A stretch of 64,000 nt of DNA from Luidia sarsii. Taxonomy: Eukaryota; Echinodermata; Asteroidea; Paxillosida; Luidiidae. Under the pieces are notes generated by a model, which was not told the origin of the DNA, did no database searches, and saw only the letters and a list, made by a program, of their open reading frames with translations. A program made the translations under genes and the position numbers. Where the stretch lies: assembly GCA_949987565.1 (NCBI GenBank), contig OX465117.1:4588621-4652620 (forward strand), in the 5' to 3' direction. Positions 11,728 through 24,000 of the stretch are shown here, piece after piece (position 1 is the first letter of the stretch; every line of letters starts with the position of its first letter).

Positions 11728-14700
11728 TATATATATGTATATATATATAAATGAATTCATTTATGTTCTGCCTGACATGTCCTTTTGATCTCCACTGGTC
11801 TGTCTACCAGCTTTACTACTTGAACCCCGTTCCTACTGCTTGCATTCCCTTTGTTCTCATTCTGGTCAGTACACAAGCCTCTATAATTTAATTCCTTTTG
11901 ATCTAACTCCAGTCTGTCTACCAGCTTTCCCCCTTTAATCCCTCCCCTACTGCTTGATATTCCTTTTCATCTCTCCGTGATCCATTTCCCTCTTTTCATC
12001 TTTCCTACTGAATGTCCCTTTGATCTCATCCTGGTCAGTCTACCGCCTTTTCTCCATAGTCCATCCTGTATCTATACCGTGTATGTGTCTACATTTTCGG
12101 CAAGAATTGAACAATCCGGTCATCTGACATCACGAACTATTTATCATGTTATTTCTGGTCACTTGAAAAGCTCGCAATATTTCTGTACTTCTGAATTTCA
12201 CGTTGTTAACTTTCTTTTAATCCTTTATCAAAAAGCATTGTATTGTATTCCGTTACCTTCTATAGATGTTTTTTTTTGAAATGCCTTTTCACAATTGCAG
12301 ATCATCTTCTTCGTTTTAGCAAAGGCCAGAAAGAGGATATCCCGTCCGTTCTGCCTGACATTTTCCTTTGATCTCCCCTCGTCTGTCCACCAGCTTTCAA
12401 TTTTGTATCCCTTCCCTACTGCCTGAATGTCCCTTTGATCTCACCCTGGTCTGTCTACCAGCCTCTGTCATTGAATCCCTTCCCTATACTGCTTGATCTG
12501 ACTCCAGTCTCTCTCTCAGCTTTCAACCTTCAATCCCTTTTCTACCTCTTTATATTCCTTTGATTAATCCGTCCGCCATCTGTCTACCAGCTTTCCTCCT
12601 CCCATCCCTTCCCTGTCTATCGCTTGAATTTCCATTTGATCTCACCCAGGACTATCTACCAGCCTTCATTATTTTATCCCTTCCCTACTGCTTGGTATTC
12701 CTTGTAATCACTCCGTGATCTGTCTACCAGCTTTCCGCCGTTAATCCATTCCCTACTGCTTGATATCCATTTTGATTTCTCCTTGCTCTGTCTACCAGCT
12801 TTCCTCCTTTCATGTCCTCCCTAATGCTTGAATTTCCCATTGATCCCATCGTGATCTGTCTACCAGATTCCCTCCTTTAATCCCTTCCCTATTTCCCTTT
12901 GATCTCACCCTGATCAGTCTATCACCTTTCCTCCTTTGTCTCTCCTGTGTCTATACAATGCATCGTATTATTTCTCCCTGTCTTCCTGTGTATATAATAT
13001 GCTTATGTTCCTTTCATTCTGCTTTTTGTTTTGTTTATTTCTGGTCATTTTGAACAATGGATAGCTCGCAATATGTCTTTAGTTCTGAAATTGTAACTTG
13101 TAAATTGTAAGTTGTTACTTCATTTTTTATCAAAAGCATTCGGTTGCTGTTTTCTCGTAGCTACCTTAGTGTTGTAAATTTCGGGATACACACATCGTGA
13201 TATTAATATGCCCCTGTTAGTGTGTTGTTTGCATGGTAAACAAAAACTGACGTGGGATTAGCAGCGAATGTGACTTGACCGAGACAGACTGGTTTAACGT
13301 ACCACCTGAGCTACCCAGCCCTTAAATGGCGGCCTTCTCAATTTATCAACTAGCTCTGCCTGGATGGAATACCAATTAGAATCATTCGACCGATGAGGTT
13401 TTTGTTTTAGAGATTTTCTAACATTCTGCTAGAATAATCATTTCATGTTTCTTCTTACAGCTGCGATACCGTGCATTATTGGCCAGGAACCCGACCCGGC
13501 CACGGGCAACAGGTACCGCTGGGTGATCCCGGTAAAGGACCCTTGCCAGTGCACTCAGGTCCGCGTGGGCGGGCGCACCAGCACCCAGGCATTGTGTAGA
13601 CCCTTCCCGGTCACCTACTACGACAGCTTCTTCGAGAGCGACGACCCGGCCGAGATACGACGGCTGCTGAATTGCTCCAGTGAGTGTCCATGTCACTGAC
13701 TGAGGCCTCGTCTATCCTTAGATTCGCCTCGTGGATTATCTTCATTATTATTGTTTTATTTTAATTCTTCCTTCTTCCAGGTGAATCTCCTTGTCGTTCT
13801 GAGGATGCTCAGCCTCTTGGTATGGAAGATGGCAGCATCCCTGATGGTAGCATCGATGCTTCTTCTGTTTGGGGCTCTAACTTGGCTCCCCATATGGCAA
13901 GACTTCAAAACACAGGTGAGATGACAAACCAAGGTGCCTACTGTACTCCGTGCCGACGTAGACTTGAAGCGAACTTAAGATAAGTGGCATAATAATGTTG
14001 TATCGGTGCGGGTCACAGAGAAACACCCTTTGACCCCAGGGAAGTGAGTAGTGTCATTGGGTACGAGGGTTCAAGTTGCGCATGCGCATTTGGGGGTCCA
14101 CCAACTGCAAGTCAACTGCTTGAGCTGAGCTGCGTTAGCAGCGTTGGAGGAAACCCGTGACTTTCGTTAGGGCTGAGCATTGAATAGATTAGTGTACTGA
14201 AGCCAGCCCTGCATCTGTCTTATCAATATACCAGTATGACGGACATTGGCGTCGCTCATTCAGGGGCTAATGCGGGTCTTCAACTGGCTCCTACTTGGGG
14301 GTCTGTCGTACACGCGGCAGTGGCTGGGGCTCAGGCTTTGTCTCAGTCATCCAACGGGGTTTTGTGAGTTATGTCAAAACTGAACATCGCTATTACAGCT
14401 GTGGCCACGTGCCTGTGAGTTGGTGTATGTTTATTTAACGAACAGAGGGCGCTCAGGCCTGGTGTGCTGACAGGGATGACAAGGACTTGTGGATACAGGT
14501 CGACTTCAAGAGCAGGGTCTACGTCACTGGTGTGATCACACAAGGCCGTAGTGGTAGCTCACATGAACAGTGGGTGACTGAATACCGTGTTCTGTACGGA
14601 GATGACGGCGAGCATTGGGACCACGCCATGTGCTCCCCGAATAACACAGAGCTGGTAAGTCTCATTAATAACAAACTTTATCAAGGACGAAATCGGATGT

Positions 14701-15101
14701 TGAACGAAGAATATCACATTCGACTGTTATAATCCGGACTGAGGTTTAGATTTCAATATCGAGCGTTTGCTGACACCGTGTAAGTCATCTCTTTCTAGAA
14801 TGAGTATGGCTCTGAGAAGAGCCGGTAACACAACGTTTCGTGCAGTGTGTGCTCCTAGTGCTACCGCAAACACTGCACATTGTGATTGCACAACGCAAAC
14901 CTCCTTGTCCTATCTAAAAGGTTGCTATCTTTATTTCTATAGTTTGATGGCAACACGGACTACGAGACTCCGGTGAGACGAGATTTCATGTCGTATGTGC
15001 TGGCACGATACCTGCGCATTAAACCCGTGACGTGTGAACGTCATTGCTGTCTGCGCTTTGAGTTGCAGGGCTGCAAGAATATTTTAGAAACTAATGAATA
15101 A
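11300..15101 (+). CDS. Secreted F5/8 type C (discoidin) domain protein, copy B
   Basis: Five exons assembled with agreeing phases: 11300-11363, 13461-13679, 13781-13915, 14446-14654, 14943-15101 (TAA stop), 786 nt, 261 residues. All introns are GT..AG. Exon 1 is a signal peptide ([20 protein letters not shown]). Exon 2 is a ~73-residue module of unknown type ([15 protein letters not shown] ... [10 protein letters not shown]) with several Cys. Exons 3-5 are one discoidin domain: PLGMEDGSIPD, then DLWIQVDFKSRVYVTGVITQ, YRVLYGDDGEHW and the closing YLRIKPVTCERHCCLRFELQGC. Family knowledge: these domains bind lipids, glycans or proteins outside the cell. There is no membrane segment, so secretion is inferred. 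Exons 1-2 are almost identical to copy C while exons 3-5 have diverged strongly. Confidence 0.9.
11698..11750. repeat. (AT)n microsatellite in intron 1 of copy B
   Basis: A near-continuous run of TA dinucleotides with a few interruptions. Confidence 0.95.
11755..12990. repeat. Minisatellite in intron 1 of copy B (68-71-bp unit)
   Basis: Roughly 17 imperfect units. The phrase CTACCAG recurs at 12584, 12655, 12724, 12792 and 12860, giving periods of 68-71 bp. Units read like TGTCTACCAGCTTTCCTCC, TTTAATCCCTTCCCTACTGC, TTGATATTCC and TTTGATCTCA. The pyrimidine-rich unit resembles the 3' tail of the Penelope-like element at 25.8-26.1 kb (TTTGATCTCTCCCTACCAGC, CTAATCCCTACCC). Confidence 0.9.
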
Positions 15102-16640
15102 TTGACAAAATACGTTTATTCCGCACTCTCGACACAATAAACAATTATTGCGCAGTTGTGAGTTACGAAGGATTTGTGAATTGAAACAATCATTACTATT
15201 TATGTCTTTTTTCTCGCTGGATACAGTGTAACACTTCGTTTTAAACTCTCGGTTCTCTTACATGGATCGGTGATGAGACAGCATACACGGGAAAAGTGAT
15301 ATAATTAAAATTATATTATTAGTGTAAATAAAGCGTTAACATTATTTCTCAAAATGGATGTTTTTTTAAGATTAAGCCCTATAAGTAATTCGGTGATAGT
15401 TCGTGACGTATAAGTGATCAAAATTTCATATTGAGTAAACCAGATCCAACAATCTGCTTGAACGATTGTAAGGAATTAACGTTTAATTGCAATATTCATT
15501 GCAAATATCATTATACAGGTGTATTTTTATTTACAGTGATACTCAAAAACAAGAATACTGCAGCTTACTGACTAACACGATTAAAAAGAAATTATCACAA
15601 ATTTGGAGGGCCTGATGTTTTAATGCAAGCAGGACATTTTCTCAAAGGTAGTTGGAAAGTGGGAAAGAAGCGTGTTGACACGCCCCAGTGCAGTGCGTGC
15701 ATTACGTACTGAGTCGGCAGTCGGTACTACCGGTGATGTCATGCACGGATTGCCTGGCTTATAGACACTCTCTCAGGGGATCCCGGTCTGACACGTACGG
15801 ATCTGCGCATGTGCAAGATTTGCCAAGCATGCGCAGAGAGCTCTAACGCCTGAAAACATTTCTCAATCAACACGTCAAACATATTTCAAGATCATTAACG
15901 CTTACAAAAGCATTTTTCAGATGTAAAGATGTAAAGTGTAAAGTGTTTTTAAATTAAAGACTACTGAAAATGTTTGCTTCAGTATAGGTATGGACTATAG
16001 CAAATTATTTATAGACAAACAAATAATAGTGTCTGTGTTTGAACTAATTTGTATGTAAACATTAACTTTAACATAAACATTTCTTGTGGAGCACCATAAC
16101 ACAACGGTAACATGAACGTTTATATTTCACCATGTGCTTATTCCATTGTTTCATCGTCATTATTTTGCTTCGACTCTATTGGCGGGCTTACGTCATTCCA
16201 TCAGGTCTATAGACCAAATGTGTTACAATATAACGGTCGATATCTAGGTACAAGGAGTAAAATATTCATGTAGAATCGTTTCATTCAATAAATGTGTCAC
16301 TCATCTACGCCAAGAAAGTGTGTGACGTCGTTTGAGTCTTTTTTAGCAGATCTCTTTCGTTCATGTTCTCCCATCGATATATAGTCATGCTCTGATACAC
16401 CGTCCAAGGACTAAAGATCAGGGCTGGGAATTACTTAGTCTTGGGCCGAGACGTCAGTGATTGATAGTGGATTGGGAGTGCGTTCTCGAATAATTTGTAA
16501 TAGCGCGCCCTCTTGCGATATACTTTTCTGGCTCTCACTAACGTCTTGGAAATCCTGCATTGCTGGGTTAAATTTGTCTTTGTTTCCTCCCCAGCCTTTC
16601 CTAGGGCACCAATCAACGCGCTACCACTGAAATAAATGTA
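15102..16640. other. 3' flank of copy B, no gene seen
   Basis: AT-rich non-coding DNA between the ends of copies B and C. A candidate poly(A) signal (AATAAA) lies at about 15137, about 35 bp past the stop. Near 15615 there is a degenerate match (GGGCCTGATGTTTTAA, then TTTTCTCAAAGG) to the end motif of the local Penelope-like elements. Confidence 0.45.
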
Positions 16641-16661
16641 CATACATTAATATATCATTAT

Positions 16662-17150
16662 GTGACCCGGGTTCAACATAGTAGTGATGTGCATATGCAA
16701 GGTGACGAACGATTTTCGTTAGAAAAAAATCATGTTCGTGAAAAGTTAAATGTGAAATCGTTTAAACCGAAGCAGTCAGAAGCGATAGATGCGGCTCTAC
16801 TAGGCAAGGATGTGTTCATCTGTCTGGCAACTGGCTTTAGTCAAAGCCCGATTTTCCAATCACTGCCTCTCTGGTTCGACGTGAAGAACAATGGGCCGAA
16901 TAACGTCGTCTCCGAATCGGGGGGTTTGAGACAGCAGGGTGGAATGGGTAAACACGGGACTAGAATCAGAATGGGACCCACAGGTGCAGGTAAAGACGAG
17001 TCGACACGCCGGAAGGGAGCAGAACGGCCAGAGGGCTCGCGCACCGAGCGCTCCCTGCTCATCCTCCGCCGTTGTAGCCGTCCTGTCCCCGGTAGTGCTG
17101 GAGGCTGCTTGCTGTCGCCCACGATCCTCGAACTTTCCCACACGACCCTT
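16662..17150 (+). pseudogene. RecQ-like helicase N-terminal fragment fused to a GC-rich repeat
   Basis: The frame opens with a helicase-like start: VKSFKPKQSEAIDAALLGKD, then VFICLATGFSQSPIFQSLPL. In the family this is the Q-motif and Walker A region of a RecQ-type DNA helicase, where the P-loop should read G-x-G-K-S/T. Here it reads ATGFSQS, so the Lys needed for ATP binding is gone. From about 16920 the sequence switches to the GC-rich repeat also seen at 7.27-7.48 kb (reverse orientation). I read this as a dead fragment interrupted by a repeat. Confidence 0.55.
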
Positions 17151-17439
17151 AACGAGATAAGGGGAAAGGGGACCTCGAAGCAGGAAAACGAAATACGTTA
17201 TAAACCTATATTAATGAAACAACATCTTCTGCATTATTATATATTTAATAGTTTAATACCTAACGCAAAAAAACAGATACATTTCAATCAGAGAAACAAT
17301 CAATGACAAAAATGTTAACCACAATGTCAAGAACTGACGATATTACTCAAGTAACACCGTAATGTAATATCTAAGCAACTATAAGTCAAATACATAACAA
17401 TCTCGAGTTGTACCTATAGATCTGTTGGGTTGTTTTAAT

Positions 17440-18048
17440 TAAGAAAGTAAAATATTAAAAGTAAAAGCCCATGCAAACTGTCGCCAATTTTGTACTAACT
17501 AAAATGACCCAGATACAAATCTCGGAGAGCCTGATGTTTCGATCCATTAAAATAAGTCCAATCTTAAATTAAGGCTTACAAGTTGAAGTTGTGAAGTTAT
17601 TTTGAGGCAATTTAAGGGTGTACGGCTTATAATTATGATTTTGATCATGATTTATTTTACCAAACGATTTTTTAGGGTACAAGGATAAAATACCGTTTGT
17701 TTCACTTCTCAGAGAAAGATTGAGTAAGTACATAATTTTATCCAAAATGATCCACGAAAGTTCATTTGGTATTCTTAATGCACAAGATCATTCCAGTATA
17801 GTTGGATTTTATTCGTGAAGGACTGGTTTAGAACTGAATCTAAAGCTAGTATTACTTGAAAACAACACTTTACACAACCATCAAGTGAATGACGTGCAAT
17901 GCAATGACACATTTTTAAGGACCTTAACAAACAATATATCACCACTTACTTTAATGTATGCACATCAACACTATAGGTACCATTTATTTTCTGCATTTTC
18001 ATTTTCAATTACATAAGGTTAGTGAAAACGAGTTTTTAATTTCATTGT
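17440..18048. repeat. 3' flank of copy C, paralogous to 2880-3528
   Basis: Non-coding. It aligns in the same orientation with the 3' flank of copy A over several hundred bases and gives the outer edge of the A/C duplication. Near 17525 it holds another degenerate end motif (GAGCCTGATGTTTCGATCC). Confidence 0.75.
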
Positions 18049-21000
18049 TTAGTCAAATTCCTTGCATCCCAATACTTCAAATCGCATCGAAGCTCGACGT
18101 GTCCACTCCGTGGGTACAATGCGCAGGACGCGTGTGTACAAGAGATCCTCGAGTCGTGCAGTCACCGGACTGTGTCTATCAACGTTGCCCTCAAACTGCA
18201 AGAAACCACAATAGAACAGACGATAATTACCGTCAACTATTAAAATGAAGCTCTCGGAAAAATGAAGGTTGATTAAACTCTACATTAAGTGGAAAGGGTG
18301 ATCAAAGTCACGCGATGTGTCGTTGCTGGTGGCAACGTTTCGGTTGCTAACTGCTAACCTTCTTCAGGCAACTGAAGAATGCGCGCTGCGGCGTCTGTTT
18401 ATGTCCGCTTCGCCGTTTCCTGCGTACCGGTTTGCGGACGTCGTAGTGGTGATCGTGCGGTTCGGCGCGCAATTCTGGCGTCCACTGGCGGCCCCGTCCG
18501 TGGTTGGTCGGCGGTCGTGGCGTCTGATGGTGGGGAGCCAGAAACCGGGGATGTCAATGCCGCTGTCTCGATTGATGTTGTTTCGTCGAAGTCGGATGTG
18601 GATGGCCTCCTTGACACGCCTGGTGTACCAATGTTGTTCACGGTCGATACACCGTATATCGTCCCAATTGGGGCGGTGACCAGCTCCCCAAGCGGTATCT
18701 TTAGAACCACACAATTCTAAAGATAAATTAAGAACCCCATTATTACCCCAATTCATGTTTTTTTTGGTAGTAAAATAACTTGTAGTTGCTGAGCGCTGGT
18801 GATCATGTAGAGAGGCTTGAGTAGCGCAGCGTATACGTATATGTACGTGTACATGTACATGTACATGTACGTGTATGCAGCCATGCGGCCGCTATACACG
18901 TACTGTACATGTATATGTACTTTGCAATGGAGTGTGTACATGTACGTGTAGATGTACACGTACATGTACAGTACAGTGTACAGTACATTGTACATGTATG
19001 TACATTACATACATACACGTACATGTACATGTACATGTACACAGTGTGTCAAAGGACGTGTTACGTCTTGTTGCAATGCTGCGTGTAGTCTGGTTTCGGC
19101 CCCACTGATCCTTTAGTTTCGCTATGGCTTCACCTAGAGATGGAAACCAGACCTGACGTCACGAAGGGAAAACGGTCATAATAAAAATGCGCTACACTTT
19201 TCAACCTCGGCCATTATCTGGATGCACGATGCAATTAGCTTTCGATCGGTACCGGTTTGAATGCACTTTCATCGTTTCTAAGTTAAAGTTACATATCTCT
19301 GAATGTTGTTTCCGCGTAATTTGATATTACTCATTAATTTTGAAAGTGGTATGGAAAGAAAGAGGGATATACAGGCTTAAATTTGAGGGTAATTTGTAGT
19401 CCGAGTAACTTGGACCTGACGAGTCACCCTTTTTTTATCGAATTTTGAAATGTTGAGGTTCGGGTGACTGTAGGGTCCAAGTCGAACAGAGTCCAAACCC
19501 TGCTGGTGCGTAGTCCGAGTAACTTAGACCCTTACAATCGCCCTTTTTAAACATTTTGAGGGGTCGGGCGATAGTAGGGTCCAAGGAATCCTGCTGAGAA
19601 ACCCGGTAAGTAACTATGTGTTCGACTCCATGACTACCCCCGACCAAAACCCCCAGATTTTACCCCGAAAACACCCATGAAACCGTCCCGCGCACCCATC
19701 TTTGGATTAAATGAGAATCACACGAACATTTCTCCTTTTCCCCCAAACTTGAGTAAAAAAAATGACCAGTATTGAAATCGGTGATTCTCACTAACTCCAA
19801 AGATGGGTGCGTGGGACGGTTTCATGGGTGTTTTCGGTGTAAAATCTGGGGGTTTTGGTCGGGGGTAGTCATGGAGTCGAACCGCAGTTACTTACCGGGT
19901 TTCCCAGCAGGATTCTTCGGACCCTACTATCGCCCGACCCCACAAAATTAAAAAAGGCGATTGGTCCAAGTTACTCGGACTAGCTGCGTGCGTACAAACC
20001 GCCAAAACATTTCGACCGAAAAACTACCCGACGGAAACCCCAAGATTTACCGCCGAAAACACCCGTATCACCGTCTTACGCGGCCATTTTTTGATTCAGT
20101 GAGAATCACATATTTCAATAATGGTCATTTGTATTACTCACATTGGGGGAAAAGGGAGAAATTTCATTTTCTCCCGTGCGACGAGCCAAAAGGCGGCCAT
20201 CTTGGATTTCAAAATGAAACGGACTCAGGTGCACGTATACACGTAAACCGATGACGTCAAGGTGCTCGCGTACCTGTCAAAACGTCACTGATTTGCGTGT
20301 ATACATGTACAGTATAACCGTTTCAGTTTGAAATCCAAGATGGCCGCCTTTTGGCTCGTTGCACGGGAGAGAATGTTCTCGATCAAATCAGGGGAATTTT
20401 CTCCTTTTTTCCCAAACGTGAGTTATATAATAAGTGACCATTATTGAAATTTGTGATTCTCTCTGAATCCAATAATGGCCACGTAGGACGGAGCGATTTT
20501 GCAAAGTATGCAATTTGCAACTTCCGAAATCTCCAAAAATATCAGACAAATCCTTAATTTTTCTGGAATTCTAGAAAAAATTTCTTTTGAATAACGGAAA
20601 AACAAGAAAACAATATTTCTTACATAAAATAAATTATTGAAAATTGTTTCAGTCGTCGGGTGCACTGCGCGTCCATTTAGTCCAAGGTTTCATAACGAGC
20701 GGCTTTGGGGTCATGTTTCTCAAACCGCTCTAGAAGACAAGACGTCTACATTTAATTTGTTTTCACAAGCACAGGTATTTGAAAACCTTTACAAATAGTC
20801 GAGTGATCTTAAGTTTATGCGGTAGACAAAACAAAATATACACGTTCGGCATTGATTTGTTGGACAGGTCGGAGCGCGTACTTCGGTTGACCGCGAAACG
20901 CGAAACATCGTCGGTAACTTGTTATCATACAGAGCTCTATAAACTATGCACATGCAATAAACATTACATTATTTACATTTCATTATTTGTTAGAAAACAA

Positions 21001-24000
21001 GTGTGTAAAGACTGGTGGAAGTCTACTAATCATTCCGGACGTACTGAGTGCACACACACTGGACGGTGCATGGTCTCGCAGCGTGCACAAATCACGAGGA
21101 CGAGTACAATCCCACAAGGCGTTTTTTGATGAAGATTTGGTAGACAATTGCCTTAATTTTTTGCATTTTTAACTCATGTGAACAAAACAAAAACAAAGGT
21201 GATTAAACATTCACGGTTTTGCAAAAATCAAAACCGAAAACCGTCTCCAAGGCAAAACTGAAAAACCTTGAAAAATCGAGAAACCTTGAAAAACCGAAAA
21301 ACCGTCCAAATTACAGTCCGCCCCCCCACGAAATTTGGCAGCCCCCCCCCATCGCCCCCCCCCCCCATGAAAAAAATCCTGGCTACGCCGCTGGTGGTTA
21401 GGCTGCCGTCGGGCTCCCTGTGGACCAAAGTGTCCAGGACGGCAAAGTGTCCAAACCGCGCTGTACAGCCTCAGAGAAACGCCATGTGCACACTGCGCTC
21501 ACAGCGAACGGATACCCAACCCCTTTCATCCGTCGCTCTTCGAGACGGAGCGGGTTGAGTACAAGTCCTTCGCTGTTGAGTAGAATCCTTGAGGAACACG
21601 GCATCCGTACCGTGTTTCGTTCCTCAACTACCTTGAGGAACCAACTCGTCCACCCCAAGGACCCTGTCCCCCCGGAAAGACGCGGAGGTGTCGTCTGCGA
21701 GATTCCGTGTGGCGAGTGCAACCAGGTCTACATCGGCAAAACCGGACATGGATGGAAGAATCGGAAGAAACCGCACGATCACCACTACGACGTCCGCAAA
21801 CCGGTACGCAGGAACCGGCGAAGCGGACATAAACAGACGCCGCAGCGCGCATTCTTCAGTTGCCTAAAGAAGGTTAGCAGTTAGCAACCGAAACGTCGCC
21901 ACCAGCAACGACACATCGCGTGACTTTGATCACCCTTTCCACTTATCTGAACCACCGCGATGAACAACCCCTTAATTTCTATTAAATTCTACATTATTGT
22001 ACAAAAACTAGGGAAACATTACATATTGATTTAAAGGTAGCGAACGGCGTAAATATCGTTGCACGAGGTTGTGCTCCTTTGTGTCGGTTATTTCACGTTG
22101 TTACTCACCTCTGCAATTGTCCCCTCGGCCGACGTGACGTTGGTCCATTGGTTGCCGTCGTCACTGTACATGACGCGGTACTTGGTCGTTCGCTGGTCCG
22201 CATCACCGCGCCCCTGTGTGATGACACCAGTGATGTACTCCTTTCTTTTGAAGTCGACCTGTATCCATGGTGAAGGATCTGTATTTACGTATTTTGGGCA
22301 CCAGGATTCGGGGGTCCCACCTAAAAACCAAAAGTTTAAAAGACGTGTCACCTTTTATGCTAGTACTTTTCAGAAAGCATGGATAAAATTATCGAGGTTG
22401 AAAGATCACGAAGTTTAATCGGTGTTAAAGTTTGCGACTAAACAGTAGCTGTTTTCGGAGCGGGGATAGGTTCACAAGAATGCAGTAGCTTGATAGTTAC
22501 CTGCAAAATTCAGACGAGCCCTCTGAGGTCCGCAAACCCCTACATTGTCATTCCAAATAGATGAAGCTGTGATGCTCTCATCAGGTATTCGACCATCTTC
22601 CATACCAAGAGGCTCCTCTCGTGAACAACGGTCTATTCCTTAATCAAAGGGACACAAAGGAGTGTAATAAAGAACCACACAGCGGTAATCATGATCTGCC
22701 ATTATAATAAATATAATCAAATCGCCCAGAATGCCAACTGCTGATTAACTGAAAATACCAAAATGCAAATCTAAAATAAAAAATATCAAAATCGAGCCTG
22801 ATTTTTTGTCAAAGGTAGCAAATAAATTCTGCCATGAGAAAGTTCCCGCTAGACTCGAAACAATGATGGAATGCCTCCTTGTCAGATCAACAAGGAGGCA
22901 TTCCTGAAAGAAGGAAGAAGTAGAAATAAAACACTCACTGGAGCAATTCAGCAGCCGTCGTATCTCGGCCGGGTCGTCGCTCTCGAAGAAGCTGTCGTAG
23001 TAGGTGACCGGGAAGGGTCTACACAATGCCTGGGTGCTGGTGCGCCCGCCCACGCGGACCTGAGTGCACTTGCAAGGGTCCTTTACCGGGATCACCCAGC
23101 GGTACCTGTTGCCCGTGGCCGGGTCGGGTTCCTGGCCGATAATGCACGGTATCGCAGCTGTAAGAAGAAACATGAAATGATTATTCTAGCAGAATGTTTG
23201 AAAATCTCTAAAACAAAAGTATTTCAACGAATGAATTATTCTTATTGGTATTCCATCCCGGTGTCATGCCAAATAGTGTCCCCTGCCAAATAATGTCCAC
23301 TCATTAGCATACTGATCGCTGATTGGTCCAATACGTATGACATTCAACCACCGTGGTTGGGGTATGGTTGCGCACTACACACGCATTGTGTATGGTTTTT
23401 GGCCTAACACACGCAACGTTGGGCACTTTGGTACCGTTGGACCCTAACTGTAAGACGTAACGCTAACCCTAACCCAAACAACCCTAATCCTAACCCTAAT
23501 CCTAATCCCAATCCTAATTATAATCCAAACCCTAACCCTAACGACCATGATCCTAGTCATAACGCTAACCAATCAGCGATCAGTATGCTAATGAGCGGAC
23601 AGTATTTTGCAGGGACACTTTTTGGCAGGACACCGGCAGAGCTAGTTGACAAATTGAGAAGGCCGCCATTTAAGGGCTGGGTAGCTCAGGTGGTACGTTA
23701 AACCAGTCTCTCTCGGTCAAGTCACATTAGTTGTTACTCCCATCTCAGTTTTTGTTTACCATGTAAACATCACACTAACAGGGGCATATTAAGATCACGA
23801 TGTATCCCGAAATTTACAACTCTGAGGTTGATACAAGGAAACAGCAACCAAATGCTTTTTGAAAAAGAATGAAGTTACAACTTGAATTTCAGAAGAGATA
23901 TTGCGAGCTATATACATTGTCCAAAATTACCATACATAAACAAATCTCCCGACAATCTCCCTAGGGAAGAACGACTTGCTCTCAACACTCTACGTTCCCG

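Larger units (their letters stand above)
18272..21996. mobile_element. 3.7-kb composite insertion in intron 4 of copy C with target duplication
   Basis: The flanks ATTAAACTCTACATTA (18272-18287) and ATTAAATTCTACATTA (21981-21996) match at 15 of 16 bases and look like a target-site duplication. Copy A has the uninterrupted site near 3755-3775. Just inside lie 177-bp inverted arms (18286-18462 and 21769-21945). Both arms adjoin Penelope-like coding fragments. The interior contains a TACATG microsatellite and two foldback repeats. I read it as a Penelope-like element with inverted end copies that later collected other repeats. Confidence 0.8.

Noticed and set aside
23455..23550. Telomere proximity suggested by CCCTAA repeats
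   Set aside because: The repeats are short, degenerate and enclosed within the inverted ends of a MITE-like insertion inside an intron, so they are interstitial.
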